From contig CAYPXZ010000007.1 in assembly GCA_964414785.1 (NCBI GenBank), forward strand, positions 1 through 64,000: DNA of 64,000 nt, written 5' to 3'. Shown here piece after piece: positions 1 through 9,370 of the stretch (positions are counted from its first letter, which is position 1; each line of letters begins with the position of its first letter). Below the pieces are notes generated by a model, which saw nothing but the letters and a program-made list of their open reading frames with translations, made no database searches and was not told where the DNA came from. The stretch comes from Palsa-1447 sp964414785. Its GTDB lineage: Bacteria; Verrucomicrobiota; Verrucomicrobiia; Opitutales; Opitutaceae. The translations under genes were made by a program, and so were the position numbers.

Positions 1-1353
1 AACGCCGCGAGCGAGATGTTCCCGGTGTCGTGGCCCGAATTCGCGAGGATTCACCCCTACGCGCCCCCCGAGCAGACGCGCGGCTACCGGCGGCTCTTCA
101 GGGACCTCGAGGCCTGGCTGGCCGAGATCACGGGGTTTGCCGCGGTCTCGCTCCAGCCCAACGCAGGCTCGCAGGGCGAGTACGCCGGCCTGCTCGTCGT
201 AAGGGCCTACCACGAGTCGCGCGGCGAGGGCAGGCGCAACGTGTGCCTCATCCCGACGAGCGCGCACGGCACCAATCCCGCGAGCGCGACCATGTGCGGC
301 TACCACGTCGTGCCGGTCCTCTGCGACTCCCAGGGCAACATTGACGTCGCGGACCTCCAGTCCAAGGCCATCGCCCACTCCAAGGACCTTGCCGCCCTCA
401 TGGTCACGTATCCCTCGACCCACGGGGTCTTCGAGAGCGCGATCAAGGACATCTGCCAGGTCGTCCATGCCCACGGCGGGCAGGTCTACATGGACGGGGC
501 CAACATGAACGCCCAGGTCGGTCTCACCTCCCCGGGCGAGATCGGGGCCGACGTCTGCCACCTGAACCTCCACAAGACGTTCTGCATCCCGCACGGCGGC
601 GGCGGCCCGGGAGTGGGCCCGATTGGCGTCGCGGCCCACCTGGCCCCCTACCTTCCGGGCCACGCCGTCGTTTCGCCCTTCGCAAAGGACCAGGGACGGG
701 CCCACCTGGGCGCCGTGAGCTCCGCCCCGTGGGGCAGCGCGAGCATCCTCGTCATCTCATGGATGTACATCCGCATGATGGGACCCGACGGGCTCACGCT
801 CGCCACCAAGGCCGCCATCCTCAACGCGAACTACGTGGCGAAGCGCCTGGAGATGTTCTTCCCGGTCCTCTACCGGGGGCTCTCGGGACTCGTGGCGCAC
901 GAGTGCATCGTCGACCTGCGCGGCTGGAAGCGGCACGGGGTCGAGGCCGAGGACGCCGCGAAGCGCCTCATGGACTACGGCTACCACGCCCCCACCCTTT
1001 CCTTCCCGGTCCCGGGGACGTTCATGATCGAGCCGACGGAGAGCGAGACCAAGGCGGAGCTCGACCGGTTCTGCGACGCCATGATCGCGATCCACGGGGA
1101 GATGCAGGCCGTGGCGAACGGGGAGTCGGACAAGGCCAACAACCCGCTCAAGAACGCGCCACACACGGCCCGGGTCGTGTGCGCGGACGAGTGGCCCCAC
1201 CCCTACTCCCGCGAACTGGCCGCGTTCCCGGCGCCCTGGACGAGGGCGTCCAAGTTCTGGCCGGCCGTGGGGCGCGTCGACAATGTCTACGGAGACCGCC
1301 ACCTCGTGTGCTCGTGCGCCGGGATGGAGGCCTACGCCGAGGCCGCAACCTGA
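1..1353 (+). CDS. gcvP: Glycine dehydrogenase (decarboxylating), P-protein, C-terminal part
   Basis: This is the PLP-dependent decarboxylase of the glycine cleavage system, acting in the cytoplasm with the H, T and L proteins. Only the last 450 or so residues are in the window. The frame is open through base 1 and the residues before the first ATG (base 16) already match the family, so the gene starts upstream. The PLP-binding lysine lies in NLHKTFCIPHGGGGPG (lysine codon 574-576), and SAHGTNPASA is the conserved block before it. Full-length single-chain P-proteins are about 950 residues, so this could be that form or a separate GcvPB-type subunit; the cut gene cannot tell. The next gene starts 14 bp downstream on the same strand. 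Confidence 0.95.
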   Translation, partial: NAASEMFPVSWPEFARIHPYAPPEQTRGYRRLFRDLEAWLAEITGFAAVSLQPNAGSQGEYAGLLVVRAYHESRGEGRRNVCLIPTSAHGTNPASATMCGYHVVPVLCDSQGNIDVADLQSKAIAHSKDLAALMVTYPSTHGVFESAIKDICQVVHAHGGQVYMDGANMNAQVGLTSPGEIGADVCHLNLHKTFCIPHGGGGPGVGPIGVAAHLAPYLPGHAVVSPFAKDQGRAHLGAVSSAPWGSASILVISWMYIRMMGPDGLTLATKAAILNANYVAKRLEMFFPVLYRGLSGLVAHECIVDLRGWKRHGVEAEDAAKRLMDYGYHAPTLSFPVPGTFMIEPTESETKAELDRFCDAMIAIHGEMQAVANGESDKANNPLKNAPHTARVVCADEWPHPYSRELAAFPAPWTRASKFWPAVGRVDNVYGDRHLVCSCAGMEAYAEAAT

Positions 1354-1367
1354 CTGACCTCCAACGA

Positions 1368-2171
1368 ATGAAGATCATACGCCACCTCTCACCCTCCGGA
1401 CCCGCCTACGCCGCGCTGCAGCCCGACGGGACCGCCCGCGAGATCACCGGCGACCTGTTCGGCTCCTACCGGGCGACGGACCGGGTCGTGACGCCCGGCA
1501 AGCTTCTGTATCCCGTCGCCGCGCCGAACATCCTCGCGATCGGGCTCAACTACCGAAGGCACGCCGAGGAGGGCGGCAAGGGCCTCCCCGAGAAACCGAT
1601 GCTCTTCATCAAGAGCACGAACACGCTGCAGAACCCCGGGGACCCCATCGAGCTGCCGCGCAGGCTCGCAAGCCACGAGGTCGACTACGAGTGCGAGCTG
1701 GCGGTCGTGATCGGCAGGGCCTGCAAGAACGCGACGCGGGCGAACGCGCTCGACTACGTGCTCGGCTACACGGCCGCCAACGACGTCTCGTCGAGGGACT
1801 GGCAGTTCAAGTGGAGCGGCGGCCAGTTCTGCCAGGGAAAGAGCTTCGACACCTTCTGCCCCATGGGCCCGGCCCTGGTCACAAGGGACGACATCCCCAA
1901 CCCCAACGCCCTTCGGATCAAGACGGTCCTCAACGGGGCCACGATGCAGGACTGGAGCACGGACGACATGGTCTTCGATGTCCCCGCCCTGATCGAGTTC
2001 CTGAGCGGGAGCAAGACGCTCCTGCCGGGCACCGTGATCCTCACCGGCACCCCGCACGGCGTCGGGTATGCGCGCAAGCCGCCGGTCTTCCTGAAGCCGG
2101 GGGACTCGATCACGGTCGAGATCGAGGGGATCGGCGCGCTCACCAATCCCGTCGTTGAGGAGCGGGCCTAG
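1368..2171 (+). CDS. Fumarylacetoacetate hydrolase (FAH) family protein
   Basis: This 267-residue protein has the FAH catalytic fold, whose members cleave C-C bonds or decarboxylate and tautomerise 2-oxo acids such as acylpyruvates, using a divalent metal. Visible hallmarks are the metal-ligand segment EVDYECELAVVIG (around residue 104), GYTAANDVSSRDWQ, and the C-terminal TGTPHGVGYARKPPVFLKPG block. An open frame continues upstream inside gcvP, but homology begins at the ATG at 1368, 14 bp after the gcvP stop, so that start was chosen. The substrate cannot be read from sequence. Co-directional placement after gcvP suggests cotranscription. Confidence 0.85.
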   Translation: MKIIRHLSPSGPAYAALQPDGTAREITGDLFGSYRATDRVVTPGKLLYPVAAPNILAIGLNYRRHAEEGGKGLPEKPMLFIKSTNTLQNPGDPIELPRRLASHEVDYECELAVVIGRACKNATRANALDYVLGYTAANDVSSRDWQFKWSGGQFCQGKSFDTFCPMGPALVTRDDIPNPNALRIKTVLNGATMQDWSTDDMVFDVPALIEFLSGSKTLLPGTVILTGTPHGVGYARKPPVFLKPGDSITVEIEGIGALTNPVVEERA

Positions 2172-2183
2172 AGGGGCCGGCCC

Positions 2184-2798
2184 TCAGTCGGCAAACAGGG
2201 CGATCTGCACCCCGGGCCCGTGGACGCCCTCGATCAGGATCCCCTCGACGTCGGCGGTCTTTGACGGGCCGGTGCACCAGATGACGTTGGGGTCGCCCCC
2301 CAGGGCCGAGACGGCCCCGAGCAGGTCCGGGTACATCGCGCTGCGCGGGATGACGGCGATATGCGCCCACGGGGCCAGGGCCCCGAGCCTCGACGAGGTC
2401 GACTGGTCGGCAAGGATGATCGTGCCCGTCTCCGCGATGGCGCCCGCCCCGCGCGTGATCCCGAAGGCGTAGTCGTCCACGCGGCTGCGGTCGAAGGCGG
2501 TCTCGACCACGAAGCCCTCCCCGAAGTGGGCCTCGAGCCCCGGCCAGAGCGAGGGATCGCAGTACCCGTGCGTCCAGCCGCGGGACCGGAGCGACGCCGC
2601 GAGCTCCGCGGGGCCGGCCGCCACCTCGCCGTTTACGGCCCTGAGACGCGCGGCGAATTCCCGGAAGGGGTCGCCTGCATCGACCCGGCTTCGGGCAAGC
2701 TCCATGGGGGCGTCGTACTGCGGGAGCGGCGCCCGCTTCTCAAGCGGGGCCAGCGCGGCTTTCACCCTTCCCAGGATCGTGTCTCTGTCGGTGCCCAT
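2184..2798 (-). CDS. lutC: Lactate utilization protein C (LUD domain)
   Basis: This 204-residue LUD-domain protein is the smallest subunit of the LutABC (YkgEFG) complex, which oxidises L-lactate to pyruvate in the cytoplasm. The family signature GAIAETGTIIL is at about residues 119-129, and the C-terminal TGPSKTADVEGILIEGVHGP block is typical. It is the last gene of a minus-strand run and starts 3 bp after the OPT transporter that separates it from lutB. That separation is unusual, because lutA, lutB and lutC are normally contiguous. It is convergent with the FAH-family gene, with only 12 bp between the stop codons. Confidence 0.9.
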   Translation of the reverse strand: MGTDRDTILGRVKAALAPLEKRAPLPQYDAPMELARSRVDAGDPFREFAARLRAVNGEVAAGPAELAASLRSRGWTHGYCDPSLWPGLEAHFGEGFVVETAFDRSRVDDYAFGITRGAGAIAETGTIILADQSTSSRLGALAPWAHIAVIPRSAMYPDLLGAVSALGGDPNVIWCTGPSKTADVEGILIEGVHGPGVQIALFAD

Positions 2799-2801
2799 GG
2801 C

Positions 2802-5141
2802 TCAGCCTCGGGGGGGGCCTTTCGGGGACAGCAGGCTCTCGCGGCCCACGAGGTACAGGAAGACGCAAAGGACGAGGAACATGACCATCGAAAGCCCGTC
2901 CGCGTACGGGCCGTTGTACACCGGGTTGTGGGCCGTCGCCCAGTCATTGAAGCGGTTGTCGATCGGAGCCAGGCTGTCGACGCCCTGCAGGAGCGCGATC
3001 ACGATGCCCGCGATGGCCCCGCCCGCGATGTAGCCCGAGGCCAGGAGGACGCCGGGGCTCTTGTCGCCCTCGGCCGCGAGCTGGTCCTCGCTCAGGTTCT
3101 TGCCGCTGTGGCGGCGGCGGTTGTAGGCGTCGACGAGCCACCGGATGATACCTCCGGCCCAGATGGGGCTCGACGAGGAAAGGGGCAGGTAGATGCCGAC
3201 CGCAAACGCGAGCGAGGGCACCCCCGACATCTCGAGCGTCAGCGAGATCATGACCCCCAGGAGGACGAGCGACCAGGGCAGCTTGTGGCCGAGGATGCCC
3301 TTGATGATGTAGGAGATCAGCGTGGCCTTCGGGGCGAAGAACTTCTTCACCGTGGAGCCGTCGGGCCGCTTGAAGTGGGTCCCGTTGATCCCCGGGTCGA
3401 CGAGCCACACCGCCTTACCCGAGGCGTCGACAAGGTACTTCTCGGAGGCGCCCCCGGAGGGGTCGCTCCGGTGCCAGACAAGGTAGGTGTTAGGGTCGTC
3501 GCGGGCCTGGGGTCCGACGATCCGCTCGCGCGCCGTTAGGCCCGACACGTCGACCGTGAGGCCTCCGGGGGCGACGGCCGACACCGGGATGTACGTCGCC
3601 TGCGAGTCGTTGAGCGCAAGGAGCATGGGCCCGAGGACCAGCGCCGAGGCAAACGAGCCAAAGAGAATCGCGATCTGCAGGTACTTGGGGGTCGCGCCGA
3701 GGATGTACCCGGTCTTCAGGTCCTGGGAGGTGCTCCCCCCGTTCGACGAGGCGATGCAGACGATGGCCCCGATCGAGAGCGCGGTCACGTAATACGCGCT
3801 GCCGGTCCAGCCGACGATCAGGAAGATGAGGCACGTCAGGAGCAGCGTCGCGATCGTCATGCCGGAGATCGGGTTCGAGGAGGAGCCGATCTCGCCGGTG
3901 AGGCGCGACGACACGGTCACGAAGAGGAACCCGAAGAGGACGATGAGGAAGGCGCCGACGAGCTTCGTCCCCAGGCCTGCGTCCAGGAGCATCGGCGCCG
4001 CCATGATCGCCGCCATGAGCGCGACGATCCCGATTCCCACAAACTTCATGGAAAGGTCCCTCTCCGTCCGCGGCACCGGGCCCGCCCCGGCCTCGCCCCG
4101 GCCTTCCCCGAGGTTCAGGAAGCCGACGTCTCGCAGCCCCTCCTTGAGTCCGTGCCAGATGGTGGGAAGCGAGCGGAGCAGGCTCACGATGCCGCCCGCG
4201 GCGACGGCGCCCGAGCCGATGTACAGGATGTAGGCGCCGCGGACCTCGTCCGGGGCCATGTCGGCGATAGGCATCCTCCCCGGAGCCAGGGGCCCCGGGA
4301 TGTGCTCGCCGAAGAACTTGATCATCGGGATCAGCACGAGGTATGAGAGCACCCCGCCCCCGCACATGAGGGCCGCGATCCTCGGCCCTATGATGTAGCC
4401 GATCCCCAGGAGCTCGGGGGATATCTCGGCGCTCACCGAGGCGCCGTTGAACGGCGCCCCGAACACCTTCTCCGGGGTGTCCTTCCAGAGCCGCGCGACG
4501 CGGTTGAGGACATTGTAGACGATCCCGACGCCGAGCCCGGTGAAGATGGCCCTGGCCCCGGGAGCCTTGCCGAGGCCGGCGGCCTCGGCGGCCCTCATCT
4601 CAGCGACCGCCCCCGGCGACGCGTGCAGCCTGTCCTCGGCCGATGCCCCGGCCGTCAGGACCGCCGCGCACGCCGTCCCCTCCGGGTACTTGAGTATCCC
4701 GTGCTCCTTGACGATCAGCGCCCGCCTCAGGGGAATCATCATGAGGATCCCCAGGAGGCCCCCAAGGATCGAGACGAGGAGGACCCTCGTCAGCTCCAGG
4801 TCGAACCCGAGGATCATGATCGCAGGCATCGTGACCCCCACGCCGAAGGCCAGCGACTCGCCCGCGGAGCCCGCGGTCTGGGTGATGTTGTTCTCGAGGA
4901 TCGTCGCGTCGCGGATGCCCACCTTGGAAAGCATGCGGAAGAGCGCGAGCGAGATGACCGCCACCGGGATCGAGGCGCTGACCGTAAGGCCGACCTTGAG
5001 GACCAGGTAGAGCGACGAGGCCCCGAAGAGGGTCCCCAGGACCGTCCCGGTGATGAGCGCCCTCACGGTGAACTCGCGCATGGAGGTCCCGGGAAGGATG
5101 AACGGCTCGAGCTTGGGCTTGGGGTCTTGGGGTGAGTCCAT
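2802..5141 (-). CDS. OPT family oligopeptide transporter (first copy)
   Basis: This is a large polytopic inner-membrane protein of about 779 residues in the oligopeptide transporter (OPT) superfamily, which imports peptides or metal chelates by secondary transport. Many hydrophobic segments are visible, along with family-like blocks such as ILENNITQTAGSAGESLAFG near residue 95 and KYPEGTACAAVLTAG near residue 150. A soluble insertion of about 90 residues (TYIPVSAVAPGG onward) lies between transmembrane clusters in the C-terminal half. The ATG at 5141 was preferred over an in-frame TTG at 5147. The gene sits between lutB (19-bp gap) and lutC (3-bp gap), so all three are probably cotranscribed. 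A second, shorter OPT gene is at 58743. Confidence 0.9.
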   Translation of the reverse strand: MDSPQDPKPKLEPFILPGTSMREFTVRALITGTVLGTLFGASSLYLVLKVGLTVSASIPVAVISLALFRMLSKVGIRDATILENNITQTAGSAGESLAFGVGVTMPAIMILGFDLELTRVLLVSILGGLLGILMMIPLRRALIVKEHGILKYPEGTACAAVLTAGASAEDRLHASPGAVAEMRAAEAAGLGKAPGARAIFTGLGVGIVYNVLNRVARLWKDTPEKVFGAPFNGASVSAEISPELLGIGYIIGPRIAALMCGGGVLSYLVLIPMIKFFGEHIPGPLAPGRMPIADMAPDEVRGAYILYIGSGAVAAGGIVSLLRSLPTIWHGLKEGLRDVGFLNLGEGRGEAGAGPVPRTERDLSMKFVGIGIVALMAAIMAAPMLLDAGLGTKLVGAFLIVLFGFLFVTVSSRLTGEIGSSSNPISGMTIATLLLTCLIFLIVGWTGSAYYVTALSIGAIVCIASSNGGSTSQDLKTGYILGATPKYLQIAILFGSFASALVLGPMLLALNDSQATYIPVSAVAPGGLTVDVSGLTARERIVGPQARDDPNTYLVWHRSDPSGGASEKYLVDASGKAVWLVDPGINGTHFKRPDGSTVKKFFAPKATLISYIIKGILGHKLPWSLVLLGVMISLTLEMSGVPSLAFAVGIYLPLSSSSPIWAGGIIRWLVDAYNRRRHSGKNLSEDQLAAEGDKSPGVLLASGYIAGGAIAGIVIALLQGVDSLAPIDNRFNDWATAHNPVYNGPYADGLSMVMFLVLCVFLYLVGRESLLSPKGPPRG

Positions 5142-5160
5142 TGGCAATTCTGGGTTCGGC

Positions 5161-6552
5161 CTATTCCGGCCTGCGGCGGGTCCTTAGCCACTTGCGGAAC
5201 TCCCCGCCCCGCCACGGGGGAAGCGTGCGCTTCGACTCCCAGGCGCGGAGCGCCGGGACCGGGATGAGGCTTGTCGGCAGGTGGTTGATGAGGCGTCCCC
5301 CGAGGAGGGCCACTTTCCAGGCGGCGGGCTGGGTCGCGAGGACGGCCCACGCGCCCATGGGCGGAGTGCCTGGGGAGGGGACGCCCTCGGCGTGCGCCCG
5401 GTCGCGAAGGCGAAGGAGGAGGTCCGGGATGGGGATATTGACGGGGCAGACCTCGTTGCAGGCGCCGCACAGGCTCGAGGCCTTGGGCAGGTCGGCCTTC
5501 TCCGGGAAGCGCTTACCCAGGAGGAGCGGCGAGAGCACCGCCCCGACGGGCCCCGGGTAGACGCTCCTGTAGGCGTGCCCCCCCGCCTGGCGGTACACCG
5601 GGCACACGTTGAGGCACGCGCCGCACCGGATGCACCGCAGGATGTCGCGGCAGTCGCTCGCAAGGGCCTCCGTGCGCCCGTTGTCGACGAGGACGACGTG
5701 CATCTCGTCCGGCCCGTCGGGCTGGCCCGGGGCTCGCGGCCCGCTGATGAATTCGTTGTAGACGGTCAGCTGCTGGCCCGTCCCCGAGCGGGCCAGGAGG
5801 TTCAGAAAGAGGCCCAGGTCGCGGTCGCGCGGCACGATCTTCTCAATGCCGATCAAGGCGATGTGGCAGCGCGTGGCCGCGAGGCAGAAGCGGGAGTTTC
5901 CCTCGTTCGTCACGACGACCACCCTCCCGCTCTCGGCCACGATGAAGTTGGCGCCGGTCAGGGCCACGTCGGCCTCGAGGTACTTGTGGCGCAGGAACCG
6001 CCGGGCCCTCTGGGTGATCACCTGCGGCTCGTCGTCGTACTCCCCTAGGCCGTTCTTCTCGAAGGTCTCGGCGATCTGCCTGCGGTTCTTGTGGATGATA
6101 GGCGCGACGATGTGCGACGGGTGGTCGTGGTCCAATTGCACGATGAATTCCCCGAGATCGGTTTCCAGCGGCTCGATGCCGCGCCTCCTTAGGTAGTCCT
6201 CGAGCTCGATCTCCTCGCTGACCATGGTCTTCGCCTTGACCATCTTGGTCGCGCCCCGGGCCTTCATGATCGAATGGACGGCCTCGCAGGCCGCCTCGGC
6301 GGTCGGAGCCCAATGCACCTTCACCCCGTTTGCGACGAGCTTCGCCTCGAGCGCCGGCAGGTAGCTGTCGAGGTTCTCGACCACGTGCTGCTTGATCTCG
6401 CCCGCCAGGGCCCGCAGCCGGTCCGGGTCGGCGTAGTGGTCAAAGAGCACCTTCGTGCGCTTTTGGTACACCGCCTTCACCCCGCCGTACACGGAGGCGC
6501 GCGTCCCCGCGTCGACTCCGGCGGCAAACGTGTCGATCGGCTGGGACTTCAT
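5161..6552 (-). CDS. lutB: Lactate utilization iron-sulfur protein LutB
   Basis: This 463-residue protein combines an N-terminal LUD-type domain with a C-terminal ferredoxin-like iron-sulfur domain. It is the electron-transfer subunit of the LutABC lactate oxidase. Cysteines for the clusters are visible in CIRCGACLNVCPVY (residues 307-320) and CGACNEVCPVNIP (from residue 362), and AESGRVVVVTNEGNSR is the LUD signature. The frame is open further upstream, but the ATG at 6552 overlaps the lutA stop by 4 bp (ATGA) and homology begins there. Translation is therefore probably coupled to lutA. Confidence 0.93.
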   Translation of the reverse strand: MKSQPIDTFAAGVDAGTRASVYGGVKAVYQKRTKVLFDHYADPDRLRALAGEIKQHVVENLDSYLPALEAKLVANGVKVHWAPTAEAACEAVHSIMKARGATKMVKAKTMVSEEIELEDYLRRRGIEPLETDLGEFIVQLDHDHPSHIVAPIIHKNRRQIAETFEKNGLGEYDDEPQVITQRARRFLRHKYLEADVALTGANFIVAESGRVVVVTNEGNSRFCLAATRCHIALIGIEKIVPRDRDLGLFLNLLARSGTGQQLTVYNEFISGPRAPGQPDGPDEMHVVLVDNGRTEALASDCRDILRCIRCGACLNVCPVYRQAGGHAYRSVYPGPVGAVLSPLLLGKRFPEKADLPKASSLCGACNEVCPVNIPIPDLLLRLRDRAHAEGVPSPGTPPMGAWAVLATQPAAWKVALLGGRLINHLPTSLIPVPALRAWESKRTLPPWRGGEFRKWLRTRRRPE

Positions 6553-7313
6553 GAGGTTTTGAGCGCCGCGTCGCGCAGGACCTGGGCGAAGTGCATCGTG
6601 CGCAGGGGCGCGCCCTCCTTGTCGGCGATCCCGCCCAGGTGCATGAGGCAGCTCATGTCCCCCGAGACAAGGAGGTCGGGTTTCGACGCGCGGACATGGT
6701 CCAGCTTCAGGTCGCCCATGGCCCCCGAGATGTGGGGGAAGGACACCGAGAAGGTCCCGCCGAAGCCGCAGCACTGCTCGCCCTCGCCGAACTCGACGAG
6801 GCGCACCCCGGCGATGGAGCCCAAAAGGAGCGCGATCGCGTCGCTGCTGCCGGTCCCTCGCGTGTGGCAGGAGCGGTGGAGCGCGATCGACGCGTCAAAC
6901 CGGCCGGGCCACGACCGGACGCCGAGGCCGTTCACGATGAAGTCCCCGAGTTCCCAGGTGCGCCTGCCAAGCGCCACGACCTCGGCCAGGTCGGGCTCAC
7001 GCTCGAACTCGAGCGCGGCCCCGTGGAACATCATCGCCGCGCACGAGCCCGAGGGGACGATGACCGGGTCCGCCGAGGAGAAGGTGCGGACCGCGTGCCT
7101 GACGACCCGGCGCGAGGCAGGCCAGTCCCCGCCGTTGAACGCGGGCTGGCCGCAGCAGGTCTGGCCCTCCGGGAACAGGACCTCGCAGCCGAGGTGCTCC
7201 AGGACCTCGACCGTCGCCTTCGCCGCGTCGGCGTAGAACGCGTCGCACAGACAGGTCGCCATCAGCTGGACCCGTTTGCCGGTCACCGGCGTGCGGTCGG
7301 CGCCGTGCATCAC
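6549..7313 (-). CDS. lutA: Lactate utilization protein A (CCG-domain heterodisulfide-reductase-like)
   Basis: This 254-residue cytoplasmic protein has two CCG cysteine-rich motifs: CCGQPAFN at residues 53-60 and CCGFGGTFS at residues 181-189. Extra cysteines are in CLCDAF near residue 21. These motifs, shared with GlpC and heterodisulfide reductase subunits, bind an iron-sulfur cluster and pass electrons in LutABC lactate oxidation. The GTG at 7313 forms a 4-bp GTGA overlap with the upstream peptidase stop. An ATG immediately follows at 7310 and is equally possible. The gene overlaps lutB by 4 bp, so peptidase, lutA and lutB look translationally coupled. Confidence 0.93.
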   Translation of the reverse strand: MMHGADRTPVTGKRVQLMATCLCDAFYADAAKATVEVLEHLGCEVLFPEGQTCCGQPAFNGGDWPASRRVVRHAVRTFSSADPVIVPSGSCAAMMFHGAALEFEREPDLAEVVALGRRTWELGDFIVNGLGVRSWPGRFDASIALHRSCHTRGTGSSDAIALLLGSIAGVRLVEFGEGEQCCGFGGTFSVSFPHISGAMGDLKLDHVRASKPDLLVSGDMSCLMHLGGIADKEGAPLRTMHFAQVLRDAALKTS

Positions 7314-9319
7314 CAGATGACGACGCGGTCGGCGGGGGCCCTGCGCATCGGGGCTCCCTCCGGCACCGCGAAGGCCTGCGCGAACTCGTCCAGGTTCGAC
7401 AGGGGCCCGTTCACCCGGAAGCGGTTGGGTGCGTGGGGGTCGGTGTTCACGAGAAGCCTCAGGCTCTCGGGCCTGTCATTCGAGCGGAAGGACATCGCAT
7501 AGCTGATGAAGAAGCGCTGCTGCGGCGTGAACCCGCCGACCTTGGCGGCGGACTTGCCGGCTTGGGCCTTCTCGAATGCGGCGTAGGCGATCCGCAGGCC
7601 GCCCAGGTCGGCGATGTTCTCGCCCTGGGTGAGCTCGCCGTTTACGTGGAGGTTGTCGACCGCGACATAGGCCGAGAACTGCCGGACGATCCCGGCCGCG
7701 CGCTCCTTGAACCGCTTCGCGCTCTCGGCAGACCACCAGTCCGAAAGGTTGCCCTGCTTGTCGAACTGCCTGCCCTCGTCGTCGAAGCTGTGCGTCATCT
7801 CGTGCCCCACGGTGGCGGCGATGGCCCCGTAGTTCGCGGCGTCGTCGGCGGCCGGGTCAAAGAGGGGCGGCTGCAGGTAGCCCGCGGCAAAGACGATCTC
7901 GTTCATGCCGATGTTGTTATAGGCGTTGACCGTGGGGGGCGTCATGCCCCAGAGGGTCCGGTCCACGGGCTTGCCGATCTTCGCCATGTCACGTTTCTCG
8001 GCGAACTCATTGGAGCGAAGCACATTCAGGACGTACGGCCCGCGGTCGATGACCAGGGTGCTGTAGTCTATCCACTTGTCCGGATAGCCGATCTTCACCC
8101 CCATGGCGTCGAGCTTGGCCACCGCCGCGGCCCGCGTCGGCTCGTCCATCCATTCGAGGTGCTGGAGCCTCTCGCGAAGGGCCAGGCGGACGTTGCCCAC
8201 GAGCTTGAGCACCCGGGCCTTTGACTCCGGCGGGAACGCAACGGCGACATAGAGCTGCCCGAGCGCCTCCCCCACGTTCTCGTCCACGACCGACAGGACC
8301 CGCTTCCAGCGCTCCCTCGGCTGGGGGGTGCCCGTCAGCTCCTTCGCAAAGAAGGCAAAGTTCTCGTCGACAAACGGGGAGCTCAGGTAGCGCGCGTTGT
8401 CGTGGATGAGGTGCCAGCGGAAGTAGGCCTTCCAATCCTGGATGGAGGTCCCTGCGATCTCCCTGTCGAGGCCCTGCAGGAATTCCGGCTGCCCGATGTC
8501 GACCGAGGCGGGCACGGGCGAAAGGCCCATGCCCGAGAAGTACGCGCCCCAGTCGAAATGGGTCGAGAGCTTGCCCACGTCCCCGAGCGCCATCGGGTGG
8601 TAGTTGGCGACGGGATCGCGCAGGTCCGCGGCGGACTTGGAGGCCTTCGCAAGCGAGGTCTCGAGCCTCATGACGGCCTGGGCGTCGGTCCCGGCCTCGG
8701 GCTCCTTCTCTCCCGACAGCCGGAGCATCTTGGCGACATGCGCCACGTACTTCTCCCGGAGCGCCTTCGACCCGTCGTCGTCCCTGAGGTAGTAGTCCCG
8801 GTCGGGCAGCCCGAGGCCGCCCTGGCCCTGGCCCGCGATCATCATCGCGCTGTTCTTCGGGTCCTGCTCCGAGCCGAAGCTGAAGCACACCCCCACCCCG
8901 GCGCGGTGAAGCTCGGCCACGAGGTGCGGAAAATCCGAGGGCCCCGTGATCGACGCGATGCGGTCGAAGAGCGGCTTGAGCGGGGCCGCGCCCAGGGAGT
9001 CTGCGGACGCCTGGTCCATGCCGCTCGCGTAGAAGTCCCCCACCATCTTCTCGATGAATCCGGGGTGCTTCGCGGTGGCGGCTTTCTCGGCGATCTCGTG
9101 GAGGATCCTCTCGTTGTTCGCGTCGATCTGGTCGTCCGTGCCCCAGCTGCTGCGGTCCGCCGGGATCGGGTTGCGCTTGATCCATCCCCCGTTCGCGTAC
9201 CCGTAGAAGTCGTCCTGCGGCCTGATCGACAGGTCAAAGTCCTTCGGGTCGATGGACGCGCGGGCGTTAAGGACGAGGCAGGTTGCAAGGAGTCCCAGAA
9301 CAGTGGCGGGCCGGAGCAT
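7310..9319 (-). CDS. M13 family (neprilysin-like) zinc metallopeptidase
   Basis: This secreted zinc endopeptidase of the M13 (PepO/neprilysin) family has about 669 residues, the usual family length. The zinc site HEMTHSFDD is at about residues 506-514, and the third ligand lies in GENIADLGGL. NAYNNIGMNEIVFAAGYLQP before the zinc helix and the C-terminal NRFRVNGPLSN block are family hallmarks. The ATG at 9319 is followed at once by a signal peptide (LRPATVLGLLATCLVLNARA). An upstream GTG at 9370 would add 17 residues before it and is less likely. The enzyme probably trims peptides in the periplasm or outside the cell, which fits an oligopeptide transporter two genes downstream. Confidence 0.93.
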   Translation of the reverse strand: MLRPATVLGLLATCLVLNARASIDPKDFDLSIRPQDDFYGYANGGWIKRNPIPADRSSWGTDDQIDANNERILHEIAEKAATAKHPGFIEKMVGDFYASGMDQASADSLGAAPLKPLFDRIASITGPSDFPHLVAELHRAGVGVCFSFGSEQDPKNSAMMIAGQGQGGLGLPDRDYYLRDDDGSKALREKYVAHVAKMLRLSGEKEPEAGTDAQAVMRLETSLAKASKSAADLRDPVANYHPMALGDVGKLSTHFDWGAYFSGMGLSPVPASVDIGQPEFLQGLDREIAGTSIQDWKAYFRWHLIHDNARYLSSPFVDENFAFFAKELTGTPQPRERWKRVLSVVDENVGEALGQLYVAVAFPPESKARVLKLVGNVRLALRERLQHLEWMDEPTRAAAVAKLDAMGVKIGYPDKWIDYSTLVIDRGPYVLNVLRSNEFAEKRDMAKIGKPVDRTLWGMTPPTVNAYNNIGMNEIVFAAGYLQPPLFDPAADDAANYGAIAATVGHEMTHSFDDEGRQFDKQGNLSDWWSAESAKRFKERAAGIVRQFSAYVAVDNLHVNGELTQGENIADLGGLRIAYAAFEKAQAGKSAAKVGGFTPQQRFFISYAMSFRSNDRPESLRLLVNTDPHAPNRFRVNGPLSNLDEFAQAFAVPEGAPMRRAPADRVVIW

Positions 9320-9370
9320 TCCGAAGGATGATTCCAGAGCCCCTATCGACCGCAAGCGCGTTGATGGCAC

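Noticed and set aside
729..1367. Upstream extension of the FAH-family frame inside gcvP
   Set aside because: Arginine- and histidine-rich out-of-frame translation of gcvP; family homology begins only at the ATG at 1368.
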